Positions 42,157 to 50,687 of a DNA stretch of 64,000 nucleotides are shown in pieces. Origin of the DNA: Gemmatimonadota bacterium (GTDB lineage Bacteria; Gemmatimonadota; Gemmatimonadetes; Gemmatimonadales; Gemmatimonadaceae); assembly GCA_028287305.1 (NCBI GenBank), contig JAQBPX010000019.1, positions 186,001 through 250,000 on the forward strand, in the 5' to 3' direction. Positions within the stretch are counted from its first letter, which is position 1, and the number at the start of each line of letters is the position of its first letter. Under the pieces are notes generated by a model. The model was not told where the DNA came from. It was given only the letters and a program-made list of their open reading frames with translations, and did no database searches. The translations under genes and the position numbers were made by a program.

Positions 42157-43568
42157 GCGCGCCGCACCCAGGACCCATGCACGAACGCAATCGCCGTCCC
42201 TACGATGACGTGCTGCAGACCATCGGCTGGACGCCGCTCATCCGCCTCAACAGCGTGACGCGCGGCATCCGCACGCCGGTGTACGGCAAGGCGGACTTTT
42301 TCAATCCCGGCGGCTCGGTGAAGGACCGCATCGGCCTGCCGATCATCGAGCAGGCCGAGCGCGAGGGAAAGCTCAAGCCGGGCGGAACGATCGTGGAGGG
42401 CACGAGCGGCAACACCGGCGTGGGACTCGCGATCGCCGCTGCGCTCAAGGGCTATCGCTGCATCTTCACGATGCCCGACAAGATGTCGCAGGAGAAGGTG
42501 CGCCTGCTCAAGGCCTTCGGGGCCGAGGTGATCATCACGCCCACCGCGGTGGCATACGACCATCCCGACAACTACGTGGTGCTCGCGCGCAAGATCGCCG
42601 CGGAGACGCCGAACGCGATCCTCGCCGACCAGTTCTACAACCAGGCGAATCCCGACGCGCACGAGGCGACCACCGGCCCCGAGCTCTGGGAGCAGACCGA
42701 AGGCCGCATCACGCACTTCGTGGCCTCCGCGGGAACGGGCGGCACCATCACCGGCGCGGGGCGTTACCTCAAGTCGAAGAACCCGAACATCAAGATCATC
42801 GCCGGCGATCCCACGGGATCCATCCTGGCCGAGATGTGGCGCACGAAGGGCCTGGGCCACCCCGAGGGTGCGCCCTACAAGGTGGAAGGCATCGGCCAGG
42901 ACAAGGTGCCGGGCACGCTCGACCTGTCGCTGGTGGATGACTACCGCACGGTGAGCGACAAGGATTCCTTCGCCATGGCGCGCCGGCTCACGCGTGAAGA
43001 AGGATTGTTCGTGGGCGGCTCGGCCGGGCTCATCACGCACATCGCGCTGCAGGTGGCGCGCGAGGTGGACGATCCCAATGCCTGCGTGGTGACCTTCCTC
43101 TGCGACACCGGCGAGCGCTACCTCTCGAAGCTCTACAACGACGAGTGGATGCGCGAGAACCAGATGCTCGAGCCGGATCGCGCGACGCTCGGCGACCTGC
43201 TGAGCGTGAAGGGCAGCGGACCGGCGTCGCTCGTCGGCGCGGCGCCGGGCATGCTCGTGCGCCAGGCGCTGGGACTGATGAAGCTGCACGACGTCTCGCA
43301 GCTGCCGGTGATGGACGGCGAGAAGTGCGTGGGCAGCGTGACGGAATTCCAGCTGACCACGCGCGGGCTCGAAAGCACGAAGTTCCTCGACGCGACCTGT
43401 GGCGAGGTGATGGACGAGCCCTTCCCGGAGGCGAACGCCGACCTGTCGGTGGAGCAGACGGCGAAGCAGCTCACGAAGGCGAACCCCGCGGTGCTCGTGC
43501 GGCGCGACGGCAAGCTGGCGGGCATCGTGACGCGCTCAGACCTGCTCTCCTACCTCATGGCGCGCTGA
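42153..43568 (+). CDS. Cystathionine beta-synthase (PLP domain plus CBS pair)
   Basis: A 471-residue protein. The N-terminal PLP fold has NPGGSVKDRIGLPII (Schiff-base Lys) and GTSGNTGVGLAIA (phosphate/substrate loop), then AGTGGTITG. The C-terminal 125 residues are two CBS domains (MLVRQALGLMKLHDVSQLPVM; VEQTAKQLTKANPAVLV). This is the architecture of cystathionine beta-synthase, which condenses serine and homocysteine; a cysteine synthase role is less likely given the CBS pair. It overlaps the TonB-domain gene by 4 bases. Confidence 0.93.
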   Translation: MSAPHPGPMHERNRRPYDDVLQTIGWTPLIRLNSVTRGIRTPVYGKADFFNPGGSVKDRIGLPIIEQAEREGKLKPGGTIVEGTSGNTGVGLAIAAALKGYRCIFTMPDKMSQEKVRLLKAFGAEVIITPTAVAYDHPDNYVVLARKIAAETPNAILADQFYNQANPDAHEATTGPELWEQTEGRITHFVASAGTGGTITGAGRYLKSKNPNIKIIAGDPTGSILAEMWRTKGLGHPEGAPYKVEGIGQDKVPGTLDLSLVDDYRTVSDKDSFAMARRLTREEGLFVGGSAGLITHIALQVAREVDDPNACVVTFLCDTGERYLSKLYNDEWMRENQMLEPDRATLGDLLSVKGSGPASLVGAAPGMLVRQALGLMKLHDVSQLPVMDGEKCVGSVTEFQLTTRGLESTKFLDATCGEVMDEPFPEANADLSVEQTAKQLTKANPAVLVRRDGKLAGIVTRSDLLSYLMAR

Positions 43569-43570
43569 GC

Positions 43571-44620
43571 ATGCGCATCTCCGTGTTGATGGGTGGCACG
43601 AGCTCCGAGCGGGACGTCTCCATCGCGAGCGGCCTGCGCGTGGCCGACGCGCTGCGCCAGCGGGGACACGACGTGGTCACCGTGGACACCACGCGTGGCG
43701 CGCTCACCGAGGCGGAGGAGCGTGCCCTCATCGCGGCCGGCGTGGTGGATACGGCGCCTCCGTCGCAGGATTCGCTGGTGGTGATGGCCCGCGAGTCGCT
43801 GCCGGCCACCGTACGCACGCTGCCGCAGCCCGCGGAGGTGGACGTCGCCTTCCTCGCGCTGCATGGCGGCGCGGGTGAGGACGGCACCATCCAGGCGCTG
43901 CTCGACCTCACGGGCGTGCCCTACACCGGCAGCGGTCACCTGGCCAGCGCGCTCGCCATGGACAAGGACATGTCGAAGCGCGTGCTGCGTGACGCCGGCG
44001 TGCCGACCCCCGACTGGATCATGGCGCCGGCGTCCTGTGGACGGGGCGACGCGGACACGCTCGAGGACCTCGAGGCGGAGGCGCTGGAGCTGATCGGGCT
44101 TCCCATGATCGTGAAGCCCTCGAAGCAGGGGTCCACGGTGGGCCTCACGGTGGTGAAGCAGCGCGACCAGTTCGCCGACGCGGTGCGCGAGGCGTTCCGC
44201 TACGACGACGAGGTGATGATCGAGCAGTTCATCGCCGGCCGCGAGCTCACGGTGGCGATTCTCGGGGGCGAGGCGCTGCCGGTTGGCGAAATCATCCCGA
44301 AGCACGAGATTTACGACTACGAGTGCAAGTACACCGCGGGGATGGCGGAGGAGATCTTCCCGGCCGACATCCCGGCGGAGCGGGCGCAGGAAGCGCAGGA
44401 TCATGCGCGCCATGCCTTCTCGGCGCTCAAGCTGCGTGGCTGCGCGCGCATCGACTTCCGGATGGCGGCGGACGGTGGCCTGTTCTGCCTCGAGGCGAAC
44501 ACGCTGCCGGGCATGACGCAGCTCAGTCTCGTACCACAGGCGGCCGCCGCCGCGGGGATCACCTTTCCCGAGCTCTGCGAGCGAATCGCGTTGCTCGCGC
44601 TGGAGGAACGAAGCGCATGA
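43571..44620 (+). CDS. ddl: D-alanine--D-alanine ligase
   Basis: A 349-residue ATP-grasp enzyme that makes D-Ala-D-Ala for peptidoglycan. Motifs: MGGTSSERDVSIASG (residues 7-21), the ATP-grasp block MIVKPSKQGSTVGLT, AGRELTVAILGG, the omega-loop region HEIYDYECKYTAGM, and the metal ligands in RIDFRMAADGGLFCLEANTLPGMT. It starts 2 bases after the upstream stop, and ATGA couples it to the following unknown gene. Confidence 0.96.
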   Translation: MRISVLMGGTSSERDVSIASGLRVADALRQRGHDVVTVDTTRGALTEAEERALIAAGVVDTAPPSQDSLVVMARESLPATVRTLPQPAEVDVAFLALHGGAGEDGTIQALLDLTGVPYTGSGHLASALAMDKDMSKRVLRDAGVPTPDWIMAPASCGRGDADTLEDLEAEALELIGLPMIVKPSKQGSTVGLTVVKQRDQFADAVREAFRYDDEVMIEQFIAGRELTVAILGGEALPVGEIIPKHEIYDYECKYTAGMAEEIFPADIPAERAQEAQDHARHAFSALKLRGCARIDFRMAADGGLFCLEANTLPGMTQLSLVPQAAAAAGITFPELCERIALLALEERSA

Positions 44621-45273
44621 ACAAGACCGTGGGACCGAGTGCGGCGCTGGCGGGGATTCCCGCTGGGCTGCAGGCGCTGGGCCCGTGGCAGGGGCGGCGG
44701 CAGCTCTTCGTGCGCTTCGCCGCCGAGGCGGAGACGGCGACGATGTACACGGCGGATGCGATGGGGGGCGAGCTCAAGCGATGGACGGCGCGCGGGGCAT
44801 TCCACTCGATCGCGGTGGGCGGACGGGATCCGCTGGGCAATGCGGAGTTCCTGGTCGCGGCGTTCGACCGGCATGCGCCACCGCTTCCGGTGCTGCTCGA
44901 GGTGGACGGCCAGCGTCCCGACGCCTTGCCGCCACTGATGAAGCACCTGGGCCTCCTGCAGGTCGTGCTCGACGGCGGCGCCGCCGACGCGAACCTCGAG
45001 CGCGCCTGCGAATCGCTCGCGCAGGCGAAGTCATCGAAGGTGCCGCATGCGCTGGTGGTGCTGCCGGGCGATGCGACGAGTGACGGCCAGCTGCTGCGGA
45101 TCGTCGAGCAGGCACATGCGGCGAGCGACGAGGTGCAGGTGGTGGTGCACCCGCCGGCGAACACCCCGGTGGACCGCGACCGCCGCTGGATCATGCTGAT
45201 GGAGCGCGCGACCGCGCTGCACGGCGACACGCGATTCATGCTCCGGCTGCCGCCGCCCACGGGCATGCGCTAA
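44617..45273 (+). CDS. Protein of unknown function in the ddl operon
   Basis: A 218-residue protein with no signal peptide or membrane segment. It has alternating strands and helices (LFVRFAAEAETATMYTADAMGG; VLLEVDGQRPDALPPLMKHLGLL; HALVVLPGDATSDGQLLRIVEQ), suggesting an alpha/beta fold. I do not recognise the family. The ATGA overlap with ddl shows translational coupling, so it may act in or near cell-wall metabolism; that is inference from position only. Confidence 0.75.
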   Translation: MNKTVGPSAALAGIPAGLQALGPWQGRRQLFVRFAAEAETATMYTADAMGGELKRWTARGAFHSIAVGGRDPLGNAEFLVAAFDRHAPPLPVLLEVDGQRPDALPPLMKHLGLLQVVLDGGAADANLERACESLAQAKSSKVPHALVVLPGDATSDGQLLRIVEQAHAASDEVQVVVHPPANTPVDRDRRWIMLMERATALHGDTRFMLRLPPPTGMR

Positions 45274-45351
45274 CGGGCGTCGCAAGGGAACACCGCGCCC
45301 CGGCGCGTGTCGTACAGTAGCTTTCGTCGTCCCGCGTCCCGCGCCGCCGCC

Positions 45352-46269
45352 ATGTCGTTCCAGCTCACCGACACCTCTCCCGACCACCCGCGGATGACTC
45401 CCGCGGTGCAGGCACTGATCGCGATCAACGTCGCGTTCCTGTTCCTGCAGTGGACCATCGTGCCGGCGGGCGAGATGGCCAGCGTGCTGGGCTTCCAGCC
45501 GGCTGAGTTCCCGCGCGGCTGGTGGGGAGTGACCACCTACCTGTTCGTGCACGCCGGCTTCTGGCACCTGGCGTCGAACATGTACGCGCTGTTCGTGTTC
45601 GGCCCGCGCGTGGAGCATGCGTGGGGCTCGCGCACCTTCACGGCCTTCTACCTGTGGTGCGGGCTGGGCGGCGTGCTCTTCCACGCGCTCTTCGCGCGCA
45701 GCGGCGTGCTGATCGGGGCGAGCGCGGCGGTGTTCGGCGTGATGTACGCCTACCAGCACCTCTGGCCGAGCGACGAGGTGTTCCTCTTCGGCATCGTGCC
45801 CATGCGCGTGCGCACGCTGGTGTTCCTGCTCGCGGCGATGAACGTGTCGCTCGGGATCTACGCGAACGTGGAAGCCGGCGGCTCGGGCGACATTGCGTAT
45901 GCGGCGCACGTCGGCGGCTTTGCGCTCGCCTACCTGTTCCTCAAGCGGCCGCACAACGTGAGCATCGAGCAGCTGCGGCAGCGCGTCTCGAACGCGCCGG
46001 ACCTGAGCGACGACGACACCCCGCGCGCCATCCCGCGCACGCGCAACCGGGAGCGGCTGGACGAAGTGGATGAGGTCGTCGCGAAGAGCCGGGCTGCAGT
46101 GCGCGAGAAGCGCCCGTTGCCGGCGCCGGGCGTGCCGGCGCCTCGCGAGGTGCGGCGGTCGGAGGCCGATCGCGTGCTCGACAAGATTTCCGCCGAGGGG
46201 CTGGATTCACTGTCGGCAGCGGAGAAGCAGGTGCTCGAGGAGTACTCGAGGAAGCTGCGGGGAAACTGA
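45352..46269 (+). CDS. Rhomboid-family intramembrane serine protease
   Basis: A 305-residue protein with six membrane helices. Rhomboid landmarks are VHAGFWHLASNMYALFVFG in helix 2 (HxxxN), the nucleophile region GASAAVFG (Ser about 124) and AAHVGGF (His about 186). The Ser motif is GASA, not the usual GxSG. A charged tail of about 100 residues ends ADRVLDKISAEGLDSLSAAEKQVLEEYSRKL, a helical element common on rhomboids of this type. It should cleave membrane proteins within the bilayer. The ATG at 45352 follows a short spacer after the ddl operon. Confidence 0.9.
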   Translation: MSFQLTDTSPDHPRMTPAVQALIAINVAFLFLQWTIVPAGEMASVLGFQPAEFPRGWWGVTTYLFVHAGFWHLASNMYALFVFGPRVEHAWGSRTFTAFYLWCGLGGVLFHALFARSGVLIGASAAVFGVMYAYQHLWPSDEVFLFGIVPMRVRTLVFLLAAMNVSLGIYANVEAGGSGDIAYAAHVGGFALAYLFLKRPHNVSIEQLRQRVSNAPDLSDDDTPRAIPRTRNRERLDEVDEVVAKSRAAVREKRPLPAPGVPAPREVRRSEADRVLDKISAEGLDSLSAAEKQVLEEYSRKLRGN

Positions 46270-46322
46270 AAGCGGTGTGGGGTGTGCGGTGTGCGGTGTG
46301 AACAGCCGCCGCGAACTACCCC

Positions 46323-46355
46323 AAAAAAAGTGCCCCCCGGGCTGTGCCGGGGGGC
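46323..46355 (-). terminator. Strong terminator on the minus strand upstream of queF
   Basis: GCCCCCCGG (46332-46340) pairs with CCGGGGGGC (46347-46355) round a 6-base loop. On the minus strand the stem is followed, after two bases, by seven T residues (complement of 46323-46329). No minus-strand gene lies between it and the receptor gene that ends at 47027, so it would stop antisense transcription. Confidence 0.65.
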
Positions 46356-46402
46356 GATACCGCCATGCCGTTCTCACGGCGGCATTTTGATCGGCGCCAG
46401 AG

Positions 46403-46462
46403 AGCAACCGACCCACTGCGAACATACGACACGGGTTCGGCGTTCGCCAGAGGCAGGTTGCT
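46403..46462 (+). promoter_or_regulatory. Folded leader and promoter region of queF
   Basis: AGCAACC (46403-46409) pairs with GGTTGCT (46456-46462). Within it CCGACCC and GGGTTCGG pair imperfectly. TACATT, 9 bases before the ATG, resembles a -10 box but would leave almost no leader. No preQ1-riboswitch consensus is recognisable. Confidence 0.35.
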
Positions 46463-46496
46463 GCCGAGGCCGGCATTTTCCCTGTACATTTTCGTC

Positions 46497-46898
46497 ATGC
46501 CAAGACCAGAGATCCTCGAGACCTTTCCGAACCCGTACGCGGGTCGTGACTACGAGATCCGGATGCAGTGTCCGGAGTTCACCTCGCTCTGCCCGCTGGG
46601 CGGCGTGGAGAGCGACGCGGAGGAACTCGCGCAGCTGCAGGGCGGTGCGCCCGACTTCGCGACCATGCACATCAACTACGTGCCGGGCGAGAAGTGCGTG
46701 GAGCTCAAGAGCCTCAAGCTCTACCTCTGGAGCTTCCGCAACGACGGCATCTTCTACGAGCGCGCGGTGAACCGGATCCTGGATGACCTGGTGGCGGTGG
46801 TCGAGCCCAGGTGGATGGAAGTCGTGGGAGACTTCAACATTCGGGGCGGGATCAAGTCGGTCATCACGGCCCATGTTGGGGCAAGGACAGACGGATAG
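46497..46898 (+). CDS. queF: NADPH-dependent 7-cyano-7-deazaguanine reductase (QueF)
   Basis: A 133-residue enzyme reducing preQ0 to preQ1 in queuosine biosynthesis. QueF landmarks are CPEFTSLCP (catalytic Cys32), CVELKSLKLYLWSFRNDG (the ExKSLKLY motif) and FNIRGGI. Two deviations stand out. Between the Cys and the catalytic Asp (PDFAT, Asp53) there are 21 residues instead of the usual 7, because a 14-residue acidic stretch (VESDAEELAQL) is inserted. The usual FHE reads FYE. No other queuosine gene is in the window. A heptamer tandem repeat begins directly after the stop. Confidence 0.9.
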   Translation: MPRPEILETFPNPYAGRDYEIRMQCPEFTSLCPLGGVESDAEELAQLQGGAPDFATMHINYVPGEKCVELKSLKLYLWSFRNDGIFYERAVNRILDDLVAVVEPRWMEVVGDFNIRGGIKSVITAHVGARTDG

Positions 46899-46961
46899 GT
46901 ACTCAGTACTCAGTACTCAGTACTCAGTACTCAGTACTCAGTACTCAGTACTCAGTACTCC
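46899..46961 (+). repeat. Heptamer tandem repeat (GTACTCA)
   Basis: Eight perfect copies of GTACTCA (46899-46954) are followed by a ninth with one change, GTACTCC (46955-46961). The array begins with the first base after the queF stop codon and ends 5 bases before a terminator hairpin. Copy number may vary between isolates by slippage. Confidence 0.95.
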
Positions 46962-46966
46962 AGAAG

Positions 46967-47008
46967 GTGAAAGGCCCGGCAACTCAACTGAGTCGCCGGG
47001 CCTTTCAC
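46967..47008. terminator. Bidirectional terminator between queF and the receptor gene
   Basis: A perfect 14-bp stem (GTGAAAGGCCCGGC at 46967-46980 with its complement at 46995-47008) has ACTCA/TGAGT pairing in the loop. It contains CTTTCAC/GTGAAAG at its base. It lies between the converging queF and TonB-dependent receptor genes. Confidence 0.8.
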
Positions 47009-47026
47009 TTCAAGCGCGCTGGTGCA

Positions 47027-50000
47027 TCAGAACGCGTATCGCGCCGTGAGCTGGAAGCGATAGTTGCTCTCGACGCCGTTCAGCTTGACCCACGGACCGC
47101 TCGTGCGGAGCGCGGAGTTGAACGTGTACACCGGGTACGAATCCCCGAGGGCGCCCGGCGTGCGGCCGGTGACCTGCAGCGCCTGCTGCTGCGGGAAGTT
47201 GTTCGAGTTGCGGGGCAGGCGGTTCTGGCCCCAGTTGCGGTTGAGCAGGTTGAGGAAGTTCACGATGTCGACCTGCAGCGAGAGGCGCTGCCCCATGATC
47301 TGGGGAACGGCCTGGCGCACCGACGCGTCCAGGAAGTGCTGGAAGGGCGAGGTGCAGCTGTTGCGCGCCACGATGCTGCCGCGCTGCTTGTCGAGGCAGG
47401 GCTGGTCGCTGATGAACTGGTTGAAGGCGCGCGCCGCCGCCAGGTCCTGCGTGAAGACGCCGGCCGTCTGCGTCCCGATCTTGATCTCGTTGCTGTTGGT
47501 CGCATCACGCGGGATGTAGAGCGGGTCGTTCGTGCCGTTGCCGTCGCCGTTCAGGTCACCGTTCGAGGTGTACGTGATCGGGTTGCCCGAGCGGCCCTCG
47601 TAGATGAACGAGATGTCGGTGAGCTTGTTCGGCAGCGTCCACGTGCCGTAGCTGAGCACGCGGTTGCGGCGCTCGAACGCGGAGGTGCCCAGCACCGGGT
47701 CGCTCTCGAGGCCGGAGTACGTCTTGCCGTTCGCCCAGTTCGATGCCGCCTGGTCGGACGTGAGGCTCTGCACGTCTTCCGAGCGCATGCGGGTGTACGC
47801 CACCGACAGCTCGACCGCGGAGCCGAAGCGCTTCTTCAGCTGCGCCGTGCCCGAGACGTTGTAGTCCTTGTTCTGGTTCGTGAGGTAGATGTTGCCGCCG
47901 GTGAAGTTCACGCCCTTGTAGGTCGAGAGGAACTTCTGGCCGTTGGCGCCCGTGAACGTCACGCCGCCCGTCGCGCTGATGGTGTCCGCGTAGAGCACGC
48001 GGCCATTGCGGTCCTTGTACGGCTGGCCGTTGGCCGTGAGGCGCGGCTGCTTGATGTTCAGGTCGCGGATGAACAGGCCGTTGATCGACTTGCGGCCGAG
48101 CGCCTCGAGCGTGAGCACGAAGCCGCCGGGCAGCTGGCGATCGAAGCCCGCCGAGAATCCGCCGTACTGCGGGTACTTGAAGTTCTTGTCGTTCGTGTTC
48201 ACGCCCGAGGTTCCGGCGGCGCCGGCGGCCGGCTCGGGCAGCACGTCGCCGCACGCCTTGCGCAGCTTGGTGATGTCGGCCGTGAAGCTCGGCACGCCAC
48301 CCGGATCGGTGGAGGTGCAGACGAGCGAGACGCGTCCCAGGCCGGTGGCGCCGTAGGCGTTGCCGACGAGGATGAACGGCACGTTCGCGGTGTACACGCC
48401 GATGTTGGCGCGAACCTGCGTCGTGAGGTCGCCGTTCACGTCCCAGTTGAATCCGATGCGGGGCGAGACGAGCGGCCGGCGCTTCGGAACGTCCGACGTG
48501 CTGATGCTGTAGCCGAGCGTGCCCGAGGCGGCCGTGTTGAATGCCGTGTTGAAGTCCTTGTTCTCCAGCGGGGTGTTCAGGAAGCTCGGCATGTCCACGC
48601 GGATGCCGTACGTCAGCGTGAAGTTCGGCGTCGCCTGGAACTGGTCCTGCGCGTAGGCGCTCACCTGGTCGGCCTTGAACTGCACGGGGATGCCGTTGCC
48701 GGTGCCCGACTGGTCGTACGAATAGCGGTAGGTGGTCGGCTTCAGGTCCTCGAACGCCTTGATGTTCGGGAACACGTAGTAGCCGCCAGCGCCCTGGTTG
48801 AAGTAGTTGTAGACCTTCGAGTTCTCGTAGCGACCGCCGAAGGTGAACGTGTGGTTGCCCATCGGCAGCGTCACGTTGTCCATCAGCTCCAGGATGTTCT
48901 GGTCGGCCTGGTTGCCCACCGAGCTCTGCTCGGTGCCGAAGGTGATCACCGCCGAGGGAACCAGCTGCGCGGCCCCCGTCGCCGTCGTCGGCACCACGCC
49001 CACGTTGACCTCCGGGGTGGTGACGGGCGTGATGCGCTTGTCGTGGATCGTGTTGTAGCCCGTCAGGAACTCGTTCGAGAGGCCGTTCGACAGGTTCGTG
49101 AAGAACTGGAAGACGGTCGACTTGTTCGTGTTGCGCGCGTTGAACGAGTTCGAACCGAGACGGAAGCCGGTGTTGGTGCCGGTCGCGCCGGGCGCTGAGT
49201 TGAACGAGCTGGTGTTGCGCGAGAAGGCGACGCTCTCCGTGGTATTGTCGGAGTGGCGCAGCACCGCGCGGTTCTGGGAGTTGATCGAGAGGTCGAGGCG
49301 GCCGAAGAGGTTCGTCAGCGGGTTCGCGATCGGGATCGGGCCGCTCGTACCCGGGTCGAAGAAGCGCTTGGCCAGCTCCTGCACGCGGGCGATCGAGTCG
49401 GTGGAGATGTTGAGGGCCACGTCACCGGCGGCGCCGACGTTCGGGCCCGTGGACGGGCTCTCGCGCTGCTGCCACTCGGGGGCGAGGAAGAAGTGCAGGC
49501 GATCCTTGATGATCGGGCCGCCCAGCGTGAAGCCGTAGTTCTTCACCTTGATCTTGCTGCCGCGAATCGCTTCCGCGCCGAGATAATTGTCGCGGTAGGC
49601 GTACGTGGCGCCGCCGTGGAACTCGTTCGTGCCGCTGCGAGTGACCGCGTTCACGAGCATGCCGGCGAAGTTGCCCTGGCGGACGTCGGTCGGGTTGAGC
49701 ACGACCTTCACTTCCTTGATCGCCTCGGGCGAGATCGTGCGGCTGTTGCCGGTGTTCGAGTTCGCCGCGCCGCCCGGCTGTCCACCCGACCCGTTCAGGT
49801 TGAACCGGTCGTTCTGGTTCGCGCCGTCGATCGTGAAGTTGTTGAGGCGGTTGTAGGCGCCGTTGGCGCTCGGGCCGTTCGTGTTCATCGCCGTGGAGAC
49901 CTGCGGCGTGAGTCGCACGAGCGACGTGTAGTCGCGCGTCAGCATCGGCAGGCGGCGGATGAGCGTGTCGCTCACCGTGGTCGCGACGCCTTGGCGCGCG

Positions 50001-50410
50001 GCGCTGAACTCCGCCGCGTCACTCGCGGCCTTCACCGACACGGTGCCGAGGCTCACGGCCTGCGACGCGAGCTGCACGTCGACGCGCGTGGACACCGACA
50101 GCGAGACGACGATGTTCGCGCGCTCGGCCGGCTGGAACCCGATGCGACGGACGCGCACCGTGTACGTGCCGATCTCGAGGCCCTGCACGAAGTAGTAGCC
50201 GCTCGCGCGCGTGTTCGCGGCAGCGGTGAAGCCGGTCTCGCGGCTGACCACCTGGACCTGGGCGCCTTCAACTGCCTTGCCCTGGGCATCGGTGACGGTG
50301 CCGGAGACGGCGCCGGTCGTCACGCCCTGTGCAGCGAGTCGGGCCGGCAGGAGGGCTGCGACGACGGCCGCGACGGCGGCGACGCGAAGCGTCCAGCGAG
50401 GAATCTGCAT
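47027..50410 (-). CDS. TonB-dependent receptor, Oar-like, with carboxypeptidase-like N-terminal domain
   Basis: An outer-membrane protein of 1127 residues. The signal peptide (VAAVAAVVAALLPARLAAQ) is followed by a carboxypeptidase-regulatory-like domain (GAVSGTVTDAQGKAVEGAQVQVV, about 28-115). A plug region comes next (NNFTIDGANQNDRFN; NAVTRSGTNEFHGG), then a large beta-barrel ending in ...FQLTARYAF with the terminal Phe needed for BAM-dependent assembly. It probably imports a large substrate or handles secreted proteins (Oar type); the ligand is unknown. The ATG at 50410 begins MQIPRWTLR. It diverges from a transmembrane kinase gene over a 277-bp spacer with no clear motif. Confidence 0.93.
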   Translation of the reverse strand: MQIPRWTLRVAAVAAVVAALLPARLAAQGVTTGAVSGTVTDAQGKAVEGAQVQVVSRETGFTAAANTRASGYYFVQGLEIGTYTVRVRRIGFQPAERANIVVSLSVSTRVDVQLASQAVSLGTVSVKAASDAAEFSAARQGVATTVSDTLIRRLPMLTRDYTSLVRLTPQVSTAMNTNGPSANGAYNRLNNFTIDGANQNDRFNLNGSGGQPGGAANSNTGNSRTISPEAIKEVKVVLNPTDVRQGNFAGMLVNAVTRSGTNEFHGGATYAYRDNYLGAEAIRGSKIKVKNYGFTLGGPIIKDRLHFFLAPEWQQRESPSTGPNVGAAGDVALNISTDSIARVQELAKRFFDPGTSGPIPIANPLTNLFGRLDLSINSQNRAVLRHSDNTTESVAFSRNTSSFNSAPGATGTNTGFRLGSNSFNARNTNKSTVFQFFTNLSNGLSNEFLTGYNTIHDKRITPVTTPEVNVGVVPTTATGAAQLVPSAVITFGTEQSSVGNQADQNILELMDNVTLPMGNHTFTFGGRYENSKVYNYFNQGAGGYYVFPNIKAFEDLKPTTYRYSYDQSGTGNGIPVQFKADQVSAYAQDQFQATPNFTLTYGIRVDMPSFLNTPLENKDFNTAFNTAASGTLGYSISTSDVPKRRPLVSPRIGFNWDVNGDLTTQVRANIGVYTANVPFILVGNAYGATGLGRVSLVCTSTDPGGVPSFTADITKLRKACGDVLPEPAAGAAGTSGVNTNDKNFKYPQYGGFSAGFDRQLPGGFVLTLEALGRKSINGLFIRDLNIKQPRLTANGQPYKDRNGRVLYADTISATGGVTFTGANGQKFLSTYKGVNFTGGNIYLTNQNKDYNVSGTAQLKKRFGSAVELSVAYTRMRSEDVQSLTSDQAASNWANGKTYSGLESDPVLGTSAFERRNRVLSYGTWTLPNKLTDISFIYEGRSGNPITYTSNGDLNGDGNGTNDPLYIPRDATNSNEIKIGTQTAGVFTQDLAAARAFNQFISDQPCLDKQRGSIVARNSCTSPFQHFLDASVRQAVPQIMGQRLSLQVDIVNFLNLLNRNWGQNRLPRNSNNFPQQQALQVTGRTPGALGDSYPVYTFNSALRTSGPWVKLNGVESNYRFQLTARYAF

Positions 50411-50687
50411 GCGGTGGTTCCCTGATGGGGTTTGGGCGCCGACTGGGGCGCCGAACGAGCCCCGCGGGCGTCGGAGGATTGGACGCGCGGGCACGACGAA
50501 CATCGAGTTGCGGGAAGGGACGAACTGATCGCCCCCAAATGTAGGGAAAGGGACACGATCTGGCGAGAAGGGAATGCAAGGGTTGCGGCCAACCCCTTTT
50601 TCCCTTCATGCTGTCCAATCGGGCGTGGGGGCGGGTGCGTCGCCCCCGACCAGTCAACTGGCGGCATTCAGGGGGACGTCACATCAG

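Noticed and set aside
46403-46496. preQ1 riboswitch before queF
   Set aside because: The conserved loop and A-rich tail of known preQ1 classes are not visible.
46899-46961. Possible CRISPR array
   Set aside because: The unit is 7 bases with no spacers; it is a simple tandem repeat.
46811-49198. Plus-strand open frame of about 795 codons opposite the TonB-dependent receptor
   Set aside because: It starts inside queF, runs through the heptamer repeat and terminator and has no recognisable domain.
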